DNA from: Alphaproteobacteria bacterium
GTDB lineage: Bacteria > Pseudomonadota > Alphaproteobacteria > Ferrovibrionales > Ferrovibrionaceae
Assembly (NCBI GenBank): GCA_026126215.1
Contig: JAHCJQ010000005.1
Span: 1 to 64,000 of the forward strand
Direction of reading: 5' to 3'
Length of the DNA stretch: 64,000 bases
Part shown: piece by piece, positions 34,081-42,726 of the stretch
Numbering within the stretch: the stretch's first letter is position 1
Layout of the letters: every line of letters begins with the position of its first letter
Position numbers and translations under genes: made by a program
Notes under the pieces: generated by a model
What the model was told of the DNA's origin: nothing
The model's database searches: none
Seen by the model: only the letters and a program-made list of their open reading frames with translations

Positions 34081-34949
34081 GCCTGGACGATCTTCCGACG
34101 CTGCCGCCGCTCATCCACGCGGAGGCGAAAGGCTATGCCGAGCGCGCCCTGGCTGCGACGCGCGAGGTGCAGTCAAGATCGCATGTTATGATCGATATCC
34201 AGTATGGTGACGATTACTGGCAGAAGCTCGATGTCTACCTGCCGGGTACGCCGGCATCCGCACCGCTGCCTTGTCTTGTATTCTTCCATGGTGGGGCCTG
34301 GACCAACGGCACCAAGGAATGGATGGGGTTCATGGCGCCGCCGCTGCTTGCGCTGCCCGCCATCTTCGTCGCCGCGAACTATCGCCTGGCGCCGACAGTG
34401 AGGCATCCGCAACAGCTCGAAGACTGCCTAGCGGCGGTCTCCTGGGTGCATAGGAATCTCGCGCAGATCGGCGGCGATCCAAAGCGCCTTTTCGTTGGCG
34501 GACACTCCGCCGGTGGCCATCTTGCCGCGCTGGCTGCGCTGCACGGGCCGCTGCGCGCGCGGACGGGACTGCCCGCAAACGCGATCCGTGGTTGCCTGCC
34601 GATCTCGGGTTCCTACGACCTAAGGAACCGGCAGGCCGCGGCCGGCACCTCGGCGCGTCGCATCTACGAAATGGTCCTGGCAAGGGAGACCGACGACGAG
34701 GATGCGAGCCCGATTGCTCATGTCGGGCCATCCGCGCCACCCTTCCTCCTGGCCTGGGGCGAGAAGGATTTCCCGCATCTTGTGCAGCAGGCCGCCGACA
34801 TGACGCGCGCCCTGGCCGATGCCGGCATCCCAGTCGAGACGCTGGAGATCGCCGATGCCGATCATTTTGCCGCGAGCGAGCGTTGCGGTCTCGCCAGTGC
34901 GACCTGGACCAGCGCCGCGCTCGCATGGCTGTCGGGCACTCGCTTTTGA
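34077..34949 (+). CDS. Alpha/beta hydrolase, kynurenine-formamidase/esterase-like
   Basis: 290 residues. The oxyanion-hole motif HGGAW (LVFFHGGAWTNGTKEW) and the nucleophile elbow GHSAGGHL are those of the HSL/BD-FAE/kynurenine formamidase group. The acid and base appear as an Asp near LAWGEKDFPH and a His in ADADHFAASE. It would hydrolyse an ester, lactone or N-formyl group formed after ring hydroxylation or cleavage. It closes the dctQ-dctM-monooxygenase operon and converges on the MarR gene with a 4-bp gap. Formamidase versus esterase cannot be separated by eye. Confidence 0.8.
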   Translation: MSLDDLPTLPPLIHAEAKGYAERALAATREVQSRSHVMIDIQYGDDYWQKLDVYLPGTPASAPLPCLVFFHGGAWTNGTKEWMGFMAPPLLALPAIFVAANYRLAPTVRHPQQLEDCLAAVSWVHRNLAQIGGDPKRLFVGGHSAGGHLAALAALHGPLRARTGLPANAIRGCLPISGSYDLRNRQAAAGTSARRIYEMVLARETDDEDASPIAHVGPSAPPFLLAWGEKDFPHLVQQAADMTRALADAGIPVETLEIADADHFAASERCGLASATWTSAALAWLSGTRF

Positions 34950-34953
34950 ATCT

Positions 34954-35493
34954 TCAGGCGCGAAACCGGTCCTGGACGTTGGCGAGAACAAGGTGCAGAA
35001 GTCCGACCAGGGCAGCCTGCTGCTGCTTCGACAGTCCCTTGACCGCGTGCCGGTAGTGGGCCATCGCGATCGGCAGGACCTGTTCGAGCATTGCCCTTCC
35101 GTGCCGCGTCATGTGCACCTCGACCACACGATTGTCATGGCGCGGGCTCCGGCGTTCCACAAGGCCATCCCGCACCATCTGGTCGATGACGCGGCTGAGC
35201 GTCGACTGCTCGATGATGGTGTGTTTGGAGAGATCGCCGATCCGGTTGCCGAGGCCGGCTTGCAGCACAGCGAGGACGCGCCATTGCGGCACTGACAGGC
35301 CCATCGCCCTGATCTGGGCGCGCAGGTCGGTGTTCATGCGATTGGCGATCTGGTTTACAAGGTACGGAAGAAAGTCGGAGAGCGGCAGTCCGGGTACCAG
35401 AATGCCCGTTTCTTGGTCGCTCGCGGCGCCGCACATCCCGCCATCGTCTGTTCTTCTTGCGGCTGTTGCCGCCTGGCCACGACGAAGGTGCAT
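34954..35493 (-). CDS. MarR-family transcriptional regulator (first of a tandem pair)
   Basis: 179 residues. The MarR winged-helix core spans ~45-145: MGLSVPQWRVLAVLQAG, ISDL-type helix GNRIGDLSKHTIIEQSTLSRVIDQMVRDGLVERR split over recognition helix and wing, and the wing sequence SPRHDNRVVEVHMT. GGGGA precedes ATG 35493. The gene starts 3 bp after the stop of a second MarR gene in the same direction. One of this pair is the likely reader of operator sites A, B and C. Confidence 0.88.
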   Translation of the reverse strand: MHLRRGQAATAARRTDDGGMCGAASDQETGILVPGLPLSDFLPYLVNQIANRMNTDLRAQIRAMGLSVPQWRVLAVLQAGLGNRIGDLSKHTIIEQSTLSRVIDQMVRDGLVERRSPRHDNRVVEVHMTRHGRAMLEQVLPIAMAHYRHAVKGLSKQQQAALVGLLHLVLANVQDRFRA

Positions 35494-35496
35494 ACG

Positions 35497-36024
35497 CTAT
35501 CCCCGCGACCCGCCGTTCCGAGAATTCGTGTCGAGCCAGGGATGACGTGGTGCCGTAACATGATCGAACATTCGCTGCAGCATGTCCTCCATGGCGCGTC
35601 GTTCGGTGGCGGAGAGAGCACTTACCGCATCGGCGACGATGGCTTGGGCATAGGGCCTCATCATCGCGAAGGTCGAGCGCCCTTCCTCCGTCAGCTTGAC
35701 ATCGACGATACGGGCATTCCCCTTGCGCTTGCTGCGGGTGACAAAACCGCGTCGCTCGAGCTGGTCGACGATACGGCTGACGACGGACTGCTCGATCACC
35801 GTGTCGCGCGAAATCTCGCCAACGCTCGCCACCTCGCGCGCATCGAGCATTTGCATGATCCGGAACTGCTGCACGGTCACCTGGAGCGGTCGCAGATGCT
35901 CCAGCAGGCGAAGGTTGAGCACATTCATCAGCCGGCTGATGTAGTGCGGCAGATACCCCCGCATGACGGGCTGACTGGGGGTTCGGTCGATCCTTGGCGG
36001 TCTTGACCTGCTGCTGGCACTCAT
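35497..36024 (-). CDS. MarR-family transcriptional regulator (second of a tandem pair)
   Basis: About 175 residues from ATG 36024; ATG 36081 and TTG 36120 are also possible and I see no decisive ribosome site. The MarR core is clear: LQVTVQQFRIMQMLDAREVA, TVIEQSVVSRIVDQLERRGF and the wing SKRKGNARIVDVKLTEEG. It is similar in layout to the gene just downstream (DTVIEQSVVSRIVDQLERRG versus HTIIEQSTLSRVIDQMVRDG), suggesting an old duplication. It follows the TRAP binding-protein gene, separated by a strong hairpin at 36153-36184. Confidence 0.85.
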   Translation of the reverse strand: MSASSRSRPPRIDRTPSQPVMRGYLPHYISRLMNVLNLRLLEHLRPLQVTVQQFRIMQMLDAREVASVGEISRDTVIEQSVVSRIVDQLERRGFVTRSKRKGNARIVDVKLTEEGRSTFAMMRPYAQAIVADAVSALSATERRAMEDMLQRMFDHVTAPRHPWLDTNSRNGGSRG

Positions 36025-36152
36025 GCGTCTTCGCTCGAGGTATTGCCGAACGCGGCAAAGCAGGATGGCGGCATGCCGCATTTCCTCGTCTAGGTATAAC
36101 GGAGCGCTGCCCGGTTGCAAGTCATTTGCGGCACGTTCCCATTGGTGGCGAT

Positions 36153-36184
36153 GCCCGGCGCCGGCAGGACCGCTGGCGCCGGGC
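36153..36184 (-). terminator. GC-rich hairpin between the TRAP binding protein and the MarR genes
   Basis: GCCCGGCGCC at 36153-36162 pairs perfectly with GGCGCCGGGC at 36175-36184 around a 12-nt loop. On the minus strand it comes about 10 bp after the binding-protein stop. There is no T-run, so it may be a partial terminator, a processing site or an mRNA-stabilising stem that keeps MarR expression below that of the binding protein. Confidence 0.45.
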
Positions 36185-36193
36185 TACGGAGGA

Positions 36194-37237
36194 TCAGTTC
36201 ATCGGCTTGTGGCGGGCGGCTTCGGCACGCAGCATAGCGACGGCGGCCTTACCATCAACACCCTTCGCGGCCGCCTCGCGGATCCAGCCTTGCTCAACTC
36301 CGGAAAGCCGGGACTTGAGTTCGGCCATCATCGCCGGAGAAGCAGTGCTGATTTTCATGCCGCTATCCCGGAATTGCTCGTTCGCTATACGATCCTGATC
36401 ATCCCAGATGCGACCGGCTTCGCGCGCAAAGACTTCGCCCGACACGCTCCAGATCGCCTTCCGGTTCGCCTCGGAAAGCGCATTCCATTTGGCTTCGTTC
36501 ATAACCACGAAGAATGCGGCGTTAAACAAGCCGGCGGGAACCTTCACCTGATGCGCGAGGAACTTGTCCATGCGGAAGCTTCGGATCGAATCGGGTGGCA
36601 GAAAGGTTCCATCAACGATGCCACGCGAAAGCATCTCATAAGCCTCGGTCACCGGCGCGCCAATCGGGACCACGCCAAGCGCGGTCGCCACTTCCGTCGG
36701 CGTTCCTCCCGCGGCGCGCATCTTGAGGTTCTTCAGATCCTCAACGGTCGCGATCGGCTTCTTTGCAGTGAAGATCTGGAAAGGTCCGTTGTTGAACACC
36801 GTCAGTAGCTTGGTTCCCTTGTACTCTCCTGCCGATGCAAAGAACTTCTCATGCACCCGCCATTGCGCGACGGAGAGGGCTTCGGCGCTGTCCCCGAGGA
36901 ACGGCAGCTCCGCGACACGACTGAGGACGAAGCGGTCGGGCGTATAGGTCTGGTTGCCGGCAGTGATGTCGGCAATGCCGGTCGCCGCCAGATCGAACTG
37001 GCGGGGTGGTGCGCCCAGCGACGAGGCGGTGAATTCGATCTTGACCCGCCCCTCGGTCGCCTTTTCTACGCGCTCGGCCCATGGAGCCATGATGCGCGCA
37101 TGAAAATGATGGGTTGGCGGCACCCAGCGGTTGAAGCGCAAGACGATATCCTGCGCGTTGGCGCTCGCCGGCGCGATCCCGATCAATGCAACGAACGCGG
37201 CTATCGCCGCTCCCGCCAACGGAACTATCCTGCTCAT
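36194..37237 (-). CDS. TRAP transporter periplasmic binding protein (DctP family)
   Basis: 347 residues. A Sec signal peptide (SRIVPLAGAAIAAFVALIGI, then APASANA-Q) is followed by a DctP fold: FNRWVPPTHHFHARIMAPWA, EDLKNLKMRAAGGTPTEVA with the substrate-binding Arg, and YEMLSRGIVDGTFLPPDSI. A GGGGGAAA ribosome site precedes ATG 37237. It is divergent from the LigB-type dioxygenase, and site B sits between the two genes. It should feed the DctQM pair at 31089-32926. Confidence 0.88.
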   Translation of the reverse strand: MSRIVPLAGAAIAAFVALIGIAPASANAQDIVLRFNRWVPPTHHFHARIMAPWAERVEKATEGRVKIEFTASSLGAPPRQFDLAATGIADITAGNQTYTPDRFVLSRVAELPFLGDSAEALSVAQWRVHEKFFASAGEYKGTKLLTVFNNGPFQIFTAKKPIATVEDLKNLKMRAAGGTPTEVATALGVVPIGAPVTEAYEMLSRGIVDGTFLPPDSIRSFRMDKFLAHQVKVPAGLFNAAFFVVMNEAKWNALSEANRKAIWSVSGEVFAREAGRIWDDQDRIANEQFRDSGMKISTASPAMMAELKSRLSGVEQGWIREAAAKGVDGKAAVAMLRAEAARHKPMN

Positions 37238-37332
37238 GAGCTGTTTCCCCCTTATGCCTCGCTGTTAGAGAACGCGAATTCGATCGGCGTGACCGGCCGC
37301 CACTGGTTCGCAGCGGAATTATTTGCAACATC

Positions 37333-37348
37333 ATATGTGATTGCATAT
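37333..37348. promoter_or_regulatory. Candidate MarR operator, site B (binding protein / dioxygenase)
   Basis: ATATGTGATTGCATAT, 95 bp before the TRAP binding-protein start (minus strand) and 117 bp before the dioxygenase start (plus strand). It shares arms with sites A and C and could control both divergent promoters. Confidence 0.6.
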
Positions 37349-37465
37349 TATGCCTGAAGACAGGATCGCGCAAGTGGCCTGCACCGCGCGAGCAAGTGAA
37401 GGTCCGCAGTGTATTGGCGGGGCTGCGATCCGGCGGAGCAGCGCAGGGGGAAGCGAAGCAGGATC

Positions 37466-38437
37466 ATGCCGATTGTTGCAGCGATAGCGATGACTCACAC
37501 GCCGGGACTGGGTGATCGGCTCGACGCACCACCGGCCCAGCAGATGGCACGCCTCAATGCGGGCTTTGCCCAAGCGCGCGAGATCCTCGCGGAGGCGCGG
37601 CCGGATCTGGTGATTGGCTTCGTGAACGATCATTTCGACATGTACTGTCTCAACAACATGCCGACCTTCTCCATTTCAGTGGCGTCCGAACATTGGGGAC
37701 CGCCAGCGAATGCGGAAGCGTGGCTGCGGATGAAGCGGCGGCGCCTGCCTGGTCACGAAGATTACGCGCTTGAAATTCATCGTACCGCAGTGCGCGCCGG
37801 CTACGACGTCTGCCGTTCGGGTCCGGCGGAACTGGTGCATAACGCGTTGATGCCTTTCAAGTTCCTGCGGCCCGAATGCGACCTGCCCCTGGTTCCGATT
37901 TTCACCAACTGTTTCGCGCCTCCGCTTCCCACATTCGCCCGCTGCTACGGCCTTGGCGAGTTGGTCGGTGATGTCATCGGGCGTCGACCGGAGCGAGTGG
38001 CGCTCATAGCGTCCGGTGGCATTTCCCACTGGCCGCCCTTCGCGAAGGAAGATGGGATTCACGACGAACTCGACCGGCGCATGCTGCGTATCCAGAGGCT
38101 TGGGCCGATCGGGCGCGAACGCGATCCAGAAGTACGGAAGTTGATCCACCAGCGCGAGCGGGAAATGGCCGCGTCGGGTCGTGAACTCATTAATGTTGAG
38201 TGGGACAGAGAACTGCTTGCGGCGTTCGAGCGGGGTGACAAGGCCTTTCTCACTGGCCTGACATACGACGAGATCGAGCGCGATGGTGGTAATGGCGGCC
38301 ATGAGATGGCGATGTGGGTGATGATGATGGGCGCGCTGGGCGGGCGTCCGGGGCGGACTCTGGTTTACGAGCCGGTCCGGGAGTGGATGGGCGGTGTCGG
38401 GATCCTGTCCTACGACAGGGTGCTGCCGATCACCTGA
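37466..38437 (+). CDS. LigB-type class III extradiol ring-cleavage dioxygenase
   Basis: 323 residues of the LigB/MhpB superfamily. Candidate iron and catalytic histidines are visible at about H11 (MTHTPG), H56 (NDHFD), H125 (AELVHNALMPF) and H188 (GGISHWP). Relatives cleave catechols such as 2,3-dihydroxyphenylpropionate, protocatechuate or gallate next to a hydroxyl, using non-haem Fe(II). AGCAGGA precedes ATG 37466. It leads a five-gene plus-strand run, and its product would be an open-chain oxo-acid that the hydrolase and oxidoreductase genes could process. Confidence 0.85.
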   Translation: MPIVAAIAMTHTPGLGDRLDAPPAQQMARLNAGFAQAREILAEARPDLVIGFVNDHFDMYCLNNMPTFSISVASEHWGPPANAEAWLRMKRRRLPGHEDYALEIHRTAVRAGYDVCRSGPAELVHNALMPFKFLRPECDLPLVPIFTNCFAPPLPTFARCYGLGELVGDVIGRRPERVALIASGGISHWPPFAKEDGIHDELDRRMLRIQRLGPIGRERDPEVRKLIHQREREMAASGRELINVEWDRELLAAFERGDKAFLTGLTYDEIERDGGNGGHEMAMWVMMMGALGGRPGRTLVYEPVREWMGGVGILSYDRVLPIT

Positions 38438-38476
38438 GGCCGCGGGCAGGATGGTTGACAGGGCGGAGAGTTCAGA

Positions 38477-38492
38477 ATATGTAAATACATAT
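38477..38492. promoter_or_regulatory. Candidate MarR operator, site C (PhyH-monooxygenase-ior operon)
   Basis: ATATGTAAATACATAT: the 7-bp arms ATATGTA/TACATAT pair perfectly around AA. It sits 24 bp before the PhyH start, in the only gap of the downstream gene run, so a separate promoter probably begins here. Best copy of the three-site motif. Confidence 0.65.
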
Positions 38493-38516
38493 GTAAAAGA
38501 ATATTAGGAGAAGGCC

Positions 38517-39371
38517 ATGTCCAGCACCACTGCCTGCCGCGTCGCTGAAGATGACATTGTCCGCTTTGAGACCGATGGCGTCGTCTGTCTTCGTAACGTC
38601 CTCGATGAGGGATGGATCGAGCAGCTCCGGGCGGCACTCGAGGAGGTGCTGGCGGCCCCGGGGCCGCAGGCGAAGACCTATGGCGGCGATGGGACTGGAC
38701 GTTTCGGTTACGACACGTTCATGTGGACGCGCAACGAGGTCTTCTGGCGGTTGCAGGCCGAGTCTCCGATCCCGCGGATAACCGCCGGGATCATGCGCTC
38801 AAGCGTGTCCCATCTCATGGCAGACATCGCTTTTGTGAAGGAGCCCAATACGCCGAACACGACGCCCTGGCATCAGGATCAGCCTTATGGCTGGTATGAC
38901 GGTCGGCAGGTCTGCTCCGTCTGGTTGCCGCTCGATCGTGTGACGCTGGCCAGCGGGGCGCTTGAGTATGTGGTGGGCTCGCATCTGAGCGGACACTGGT
39001 ACAGGCCGGTGGACTTCGCCGACGGAAAAGACCAGGACACGGACGAGTTCGTGCCGATGCCCGATATCGACGGTGAACGGCAGAAGTACAACATCATTCA
39101 TTTCGACATGGAACCGGGCGATCTGCTGATTCACGACCTGCTGGTTCTGCATGGATCGCCGGGCAACTCGATGGCGGATCGCCGCCGTCGGGCGATCGCC
39201 TTCCGCTACGCGGGCGACGATGCACGCTATGCGGTACGAAAAGTTGGACCAAAGCCGATCTGGGATCCGGGCATCGGCCATGGCGAGCGCTTCGGGTGCG
39301 AGCTGTTTCCGCAGGTCTGGCCGCACGCGCGCGTTCCGCGCTTTTGGGAGCGGCCGAGGGTGACGGCCTGA
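38517..39371 (+). CDS. Phytanoyl-CoA dioxygenase (PhyH) family protein
   Basis: 284 residues. The 2OG-Fe(II) ligands are visible as H119-x-D121 (TPWHQDQPYGW) and about H212 (LLVLHGSPGNS), with an Arg in RRRAIAFRYAGDD for 2OG binding. GGAGAAGG precedes ATG 38517. PhyH proteins hydroxylate acyl-CoAs, acids or other small molecules. In this setting it could hydroxylate a side chain before or after ring cleavage. It follows operator-like site C and is 19 bp from the next monooxygenase gene. Confidence 0.85.
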   Translation: MSSTTACRVAEDDIVRFETDGVVCLRNVLDEGWIEQLRAALEEVLAAPGPQAKTYGGDGTGRFGYDTFMWTRNEVFWRLQAESPIPRITAGIMRSSVSHLMADIAFVKEPNTPNTTPWHQDQPYGWYDGRQVCSVWLPLDRVTLASGALEYVVGSHLSGHWYRPVDFADGKDQDTDEFVPMPDIDGERQKYNIIHFDMEPGDLLIHDLLVLHGSPGNSMADRRRRAIAFRYAGDDARYAVRKVGPKPIWDPGIGHGERFGCELFPQVWPHARVPRFWERPRVTA

Positions 39372-39390
39372 ACGAGGGAGGAGGCCGGCG

Positions 39391-40548
39391 GTGAGGGAGA
39401 AGCGGCATGCTGAGATCGTCGGCGCGGGCCTTGGCGGGCTGACGGCTGCGGCTGCGCTCTGCCAGAGGGGGTGGAGCGTACGTGTACATGAGCGCATGCC
39501 GGAGATGCGGATCGTCGGCTCGGGCCTGTCCATGTTCGAAAACTCCCTGCGGGTCATGCGGGCGCTCGGCGCGGAGGCGGATGCCTGCCGCGGCGCCCGG
39601 CAGGGTTTTGAACGAGAGACCCGCGATGCGCGGGGGCGTACCACGTCGCACCTGAAATACTCGACCCGCATGTTCGAGATCACCCGCCAGCAGGTGGTCG
39701 CGGCACTGGCGAAGGCGGCAGAGCGCTCCGGCGCGGAGATTGTTACCGGCTCCACTGTCGTCGAGGCGGACCCCAGCGGCGCAATTACGCTCGCGAAGGG
39801 ACGTGTCTGCCGCGCCGACCTCGTCGTCGCGGCGGATGGCGTTCATTCCCGCATCCGCGACCAGTTGCGTATCCCCTACCGGCAGCGCTGGCTTAAGGAT
39901 GGCGCGATCCGGATCATGGTTCCGCGACTGCCGGAGGAGCTGTCAAGCCCGGATGCAAAGCGCAACGTGGAATACTGGTCAGGTTACCGCCGCATCCTGC
40001 TCGCGCCCTGCAGCGATGAGGATCTCTATGTGGCATTGACCACTCTCGATACGGACGAGGTTGGGAAACGCATTCCCATCGACAAGGTGGCCTGGCAGGC
40101 AGCATTTCCCGCGCTGCGCGACCTTATCGGGCGGCTTGACGGCGAAGCCCGCTGGGACCGGTTTCAGGTCATTAGCATGAAGCGATGGTCGAAAGGGCGC
40201 GTGGCGGTCATTGGCGATGCTGCGCATGCGATGGCACCCAACCTCGGTCAGGGTGGGGCCTGTGCGATGATGAATGCCCTGGGACTGGCGGTGACGCTGG
40301 AGCATGGCGCGGATGTCGAAACGGCGCTGGAGGAATGGGAGCGAAAGGAGCGGCCGCTTACCGATCACACACAGCGCTTCTCCAGCTTCTATAGTGAGCT
40401 GACAGTCTGGCCGGAGTGGCTGCGTTCCCGCGTGTTCGCCCTGCTCGCGCGATCATCCTGGCTGCGCAGCCAGCATCAGCGCACCGCATTTCACATTCCC
40501 AGGGGGACCGAGGGATTTGACGCTCCCGGCGCCCTTCCCGCCGGCTGA
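39391..40548 (+). CDS. FAD-dependent aromatic-ring monooxygenase (paralogue)
   Basis: 385 residues, the same length as the enzyme at 32923-34080 and closely similar along it: LVVAADGVHSRIRDQL versus LVVAADGVNSRIRDSL, VEYWSGYRRILLAPCS versus VEYWSGHRRILYTPCS, GDAAHAMAPNLGQGG versus GDAAHAQAPNLGQGG, and AFHIPRGT versus AFHIPTGT at the end. FAD motifs GAGLGGL and GDAAH are intact. The start is GTG 39391, preceded by a GGAGGAGG ribosome site. Two paralogues in one regulon suggest two successive hydroxylations or two related substrates. Confidence 0.85.
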   Translation: MREKRHAEIVGAGLGGLTAAAALCQRGWSVRVHERMPEMRIVGSGLSMFENSLRVMRALGAEADACRGARQGFERETRDARGRTTSHLKYSTRMFEITRQQVVAALAKAAERSGAEIVTGSTVVEADPSGAITLAKGRVCRADLVVAADGVHSRIRDQLRIPYRQRWLKDGAIRIMVPRLPEELSSPDAKRNVEYWSGYRRILLAPCSDEDLYVALTTLDTDEVGKRIPIDKVAWQAAFPALRDLIGRLDGEARWDRFQVISMKRWSKGRVAVIGDAAHAMAPNLGQGGACAMMNALGLAVTLEHGADVETALEEWERKERPLTDHTQRFSSFYSELTVWPEWLRSRVFALLARSSWLRSQHQRTAFHIPRGTEGFDAPGALPAG

Positions 40549-40568
40549 CCGGAATAGGGGAGGGTGCT

Positions 40569-42725
40569 TTGGCCGAACGATCTTTCGCCCGGGAGGTTGC
40601 CCAGCTCCGCTTGCGCGCCGGCGAGGAGTTCCGTGGCGAAGGAATCGTCGCTATCACCAAGGCGCTCCTGCAATGCGGCGTCGGCTATGTGGCCGGATAT
40701 CAGGGCGCTCCGATATCGCACCTGATGGATGTACTCGCCGATGCGCGCGAGATTCTCGAAGAACTCGGGGTGCATTTTGAGTCGAGCGCGAGCGAGGCAG
40801 CGGCCGCCGCCACTTTGGCCGCCTCGGTCATGTATCCGATCCGAGGCGCGGTCGCCTGGAAGTCGACGGCGGGAACCAACGTTGCCGCCGACGCGCTTTC
40901 GAACCTGGCATCCAGTGGTGTCAACGGCGGTGCGCTGATCGTGGTCGGTGAGGATTATGGCGAGGGCTCGTCGATCATGCAGGAGCGAAGTCACGCGTTC
41001 GCCATGAAATCGCAGATCTGGCTGCTCGATCCCCGTCCAAACCTGCCGAGCATCGTATCGAGCGTCGAGGCGGGCTTCGAGCTTTCGGAGGCATCAGCCA
41101 CGCCGGTCATGCTTGAAGTGAGGATCAGGGCTTGTCACCTGCACGGCCGCTTCATCGCCAGGGACAACAGGCGGCCATCTTTCCCTCTCGCCGAGGCGCG
41201 TGCCAATCCGCAGCGCGATACCGGCCGGATCGTCCTTCCGCCAGCTTCCTTTGCCCATGAACAGGACAAGATCGCCCGGCGATGGCCGGCGGCGGTCAGG
41301 TTCATCCGGGAGCGGCAGCTGAACGAACATTTCCCGGTGAGCGGGGCGGAGGCCGGCATCATTCTTCAGGGCGGCATGTTCAATGGCGTGGTCCGCGCCC
41401 TGCAGGTTCTTGGCCTGGCCGATGGGCTGGGCCGTCCGCAGATTCCTCTGCTCGTGCTCAATGTCACCTATCCACTGGTCGAGGAGGAAATAACAGAGTT
41501 CTGCCGGGACAAGCGTGCGGTCCTGGTGGCGGAAGAGGGCCAGCCCAACTTCATCCAGCAGGCGATCCAGTCGGTGCTTGCACAGTCAGGGCTGTCCACG
41601 CGGGTGCATGGCAAGGATGTTCTGCCGATGGCCGGAGAGTATACGACATCGGTCCTTGTAGAGGGTATCAGGGGCTTTGTTGGTCGCGCCGTGCCGCCGC
41701 ACATGAGGCCAAATCTCCGCTCACCGCCCGATCCGGGGCCTGTCCTGGCTCAAGAGAGCGTGCGCGCGCTCGCCGATATAGTGCCGTCAAGACCACCGGG
41801 TTTCTGCACCGGCTGCCCGGAGCGGCCAATATTTGCGGCCATGAAACTCGTCGAGCGGGAGCTTGGCGCCCATCACGTGGCAGCCGATATCGGCTGCCAC
41901 CTGTTTTCGATCCTGCCGCCGTTCAATATCGGCGCCACCACCATGGGTTACGGTCTGGGGCCGGCTTCCGCCTCTGCATTCGGTGCAAAGTCGGGAAGGC
42001 GCACGATCTCGATCATGGGTGACGGGGGTTTCTGGCATAACGGCCTTACCAGCAGCATCGGCAATGCCGTCTTCAACAAGTCCGATGGCGTCATTCTCAT
42101 CGTCGACAACCACTATGCGGCGGCGACCGGTGGCCAGGATCTGCCATCCTCGCGCGCGGCCAGCCTCGCTCGTTCCACCAGGCATCCGATCGCTGAGGCG
42201 GTACGGGGCGTGGGTGTCGGCTGGGTCCGGGAGATCGATGACACCTACGACGTTTCACGGATGCGGGACACGCTTCGGGAGGCGCTAGGCACGAGCGAGG
42301 ACGGCCCGAAGGTCATCATCGCCTCTTCGGAGTGCATGCTGAACCGCCAGAGAAGGCTTGCGCCGGTGCGGCGCGAGGCGCTTGCCCGGGGCAGGCGGGT
42401 CGTGCAGGAGCGATTTGGCGTCGACGAGGATGTGTGCAATGGCGACCATGCCTGCGTCCGGCTGTCGGGCTGTCCATCACTATCCCTCAAGCCTTCATCG
42501 GACCCGTTCAAGGAAGACCCGGTCGCCGCCATTGACCAGGACTGCGTTGGCTGTGGCAACTGCGGCGAAGTCGCCGATGCGGCAATTCTGTGTCCATCCT
42601 TCTACCGGCTGACGGCAATCCGTAACCCGGGGAGATGGGAGCGGCTGCGCGGATGGTTCCGCGCCTGCGTCATGGAACTTGTCTGGCGCGCCAGCCGCCG
42701 CCGCCCACACACCGGACCAGCCTGA
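40569..42725 (+). CDS. Indolepyruvate:ferredoxin oxidoreductase-like alpha subunit (IorA)
   Basis: 718 residues, the length of IorA. Residues ~20-200 are the pyrimidine-binding domain (VAGYQGAPISHLMD, FESSASEAAAAATL). Residues ~420-600 are the TPP-pyrophosphate domain with FCTGCPERPIF, ADIGCHLFS, MGDGGFWHNG and VDNHYAAATGGQ. The C-terminal ~60 residues carry two [4Fe-4S] motifs (CNGDHACVRLSGCP and CVGCGNCGEVADAAILCP). It would decarboxylate a 2-oxo acid to acyl-CoA and reduce ferredoxin, with the IorB-like partner downstream. The start is TTG 40569 after GGGGAGGG. This enzyme type is oxygen sensitive in many hosts, so it is unusual beside oxygenases. Confidence 0.88.
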   Translation: MAERSFAREVAQLRLRAGEEFRGEGIVAITKALLQCGVGYVAGYQGAPISHLMDVLADAREILEELGVHFESSASEAAAAATLAASVMYPIRGAVAWKSTAGTNVAADALSNLASSGVNGGALIVVGEDYGEGSSIMQERSHAFAMKSQIWLLDPRPNLPSIVSSVEAGFELSEASATPVMLEVRIRACHLHGRFIARDNRRPSFPLAEARANPQRDTGRIVLPPASFAHEQDKIARRWPAAVRFIRERQLNEHFPVSGAEAGIILQGGMFNGVVRALQVLGLADGLGRPQIPLLVLNVTYPLVEEEITEFCRDKRAVLVAEEGQPNFIQQAIQSVLAQSGLSTRVHGKDVLPMAGEYTTSVLVEGIRGFVGRAVPPHMRPNLRSPPDPGPVLAQESVRALADIVPSRPPGFCTGCPERPIFAAMKLVERELGAHHVAADIGCHLFSILPPFNIGATTMGYGLGPASASAFGAKSGRRTISIMGDGGFWHNGLTSSIGNAVFNKSDGVILIVDNHYAAATGGQDLPSSRAASLARSTRHPIAEAVRGVGVGWVREIDDTYDVSRMRDTLREALGTSEDGPKVIIASSECMLNRQRRLAPVRREALARGRRVVQERFGVDEDVCNGDHACVRLSGCPSLSLKPSSDPFKEDPVAAIDQDCVGCGNCGEVADAAILCPSFYRLTAIRNPGRWERLRGWFRACVMELVWRASRRRPHTGPA

Positions 42726-42726
42726 G

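Noticed and set aside
38438-38516. A rho-independent terminator between the LigB and PhyH genes
   Set aside because: No GC-rich stem with T-run; the dyad there is AT-rich and matches the operator motif of two other promoters.
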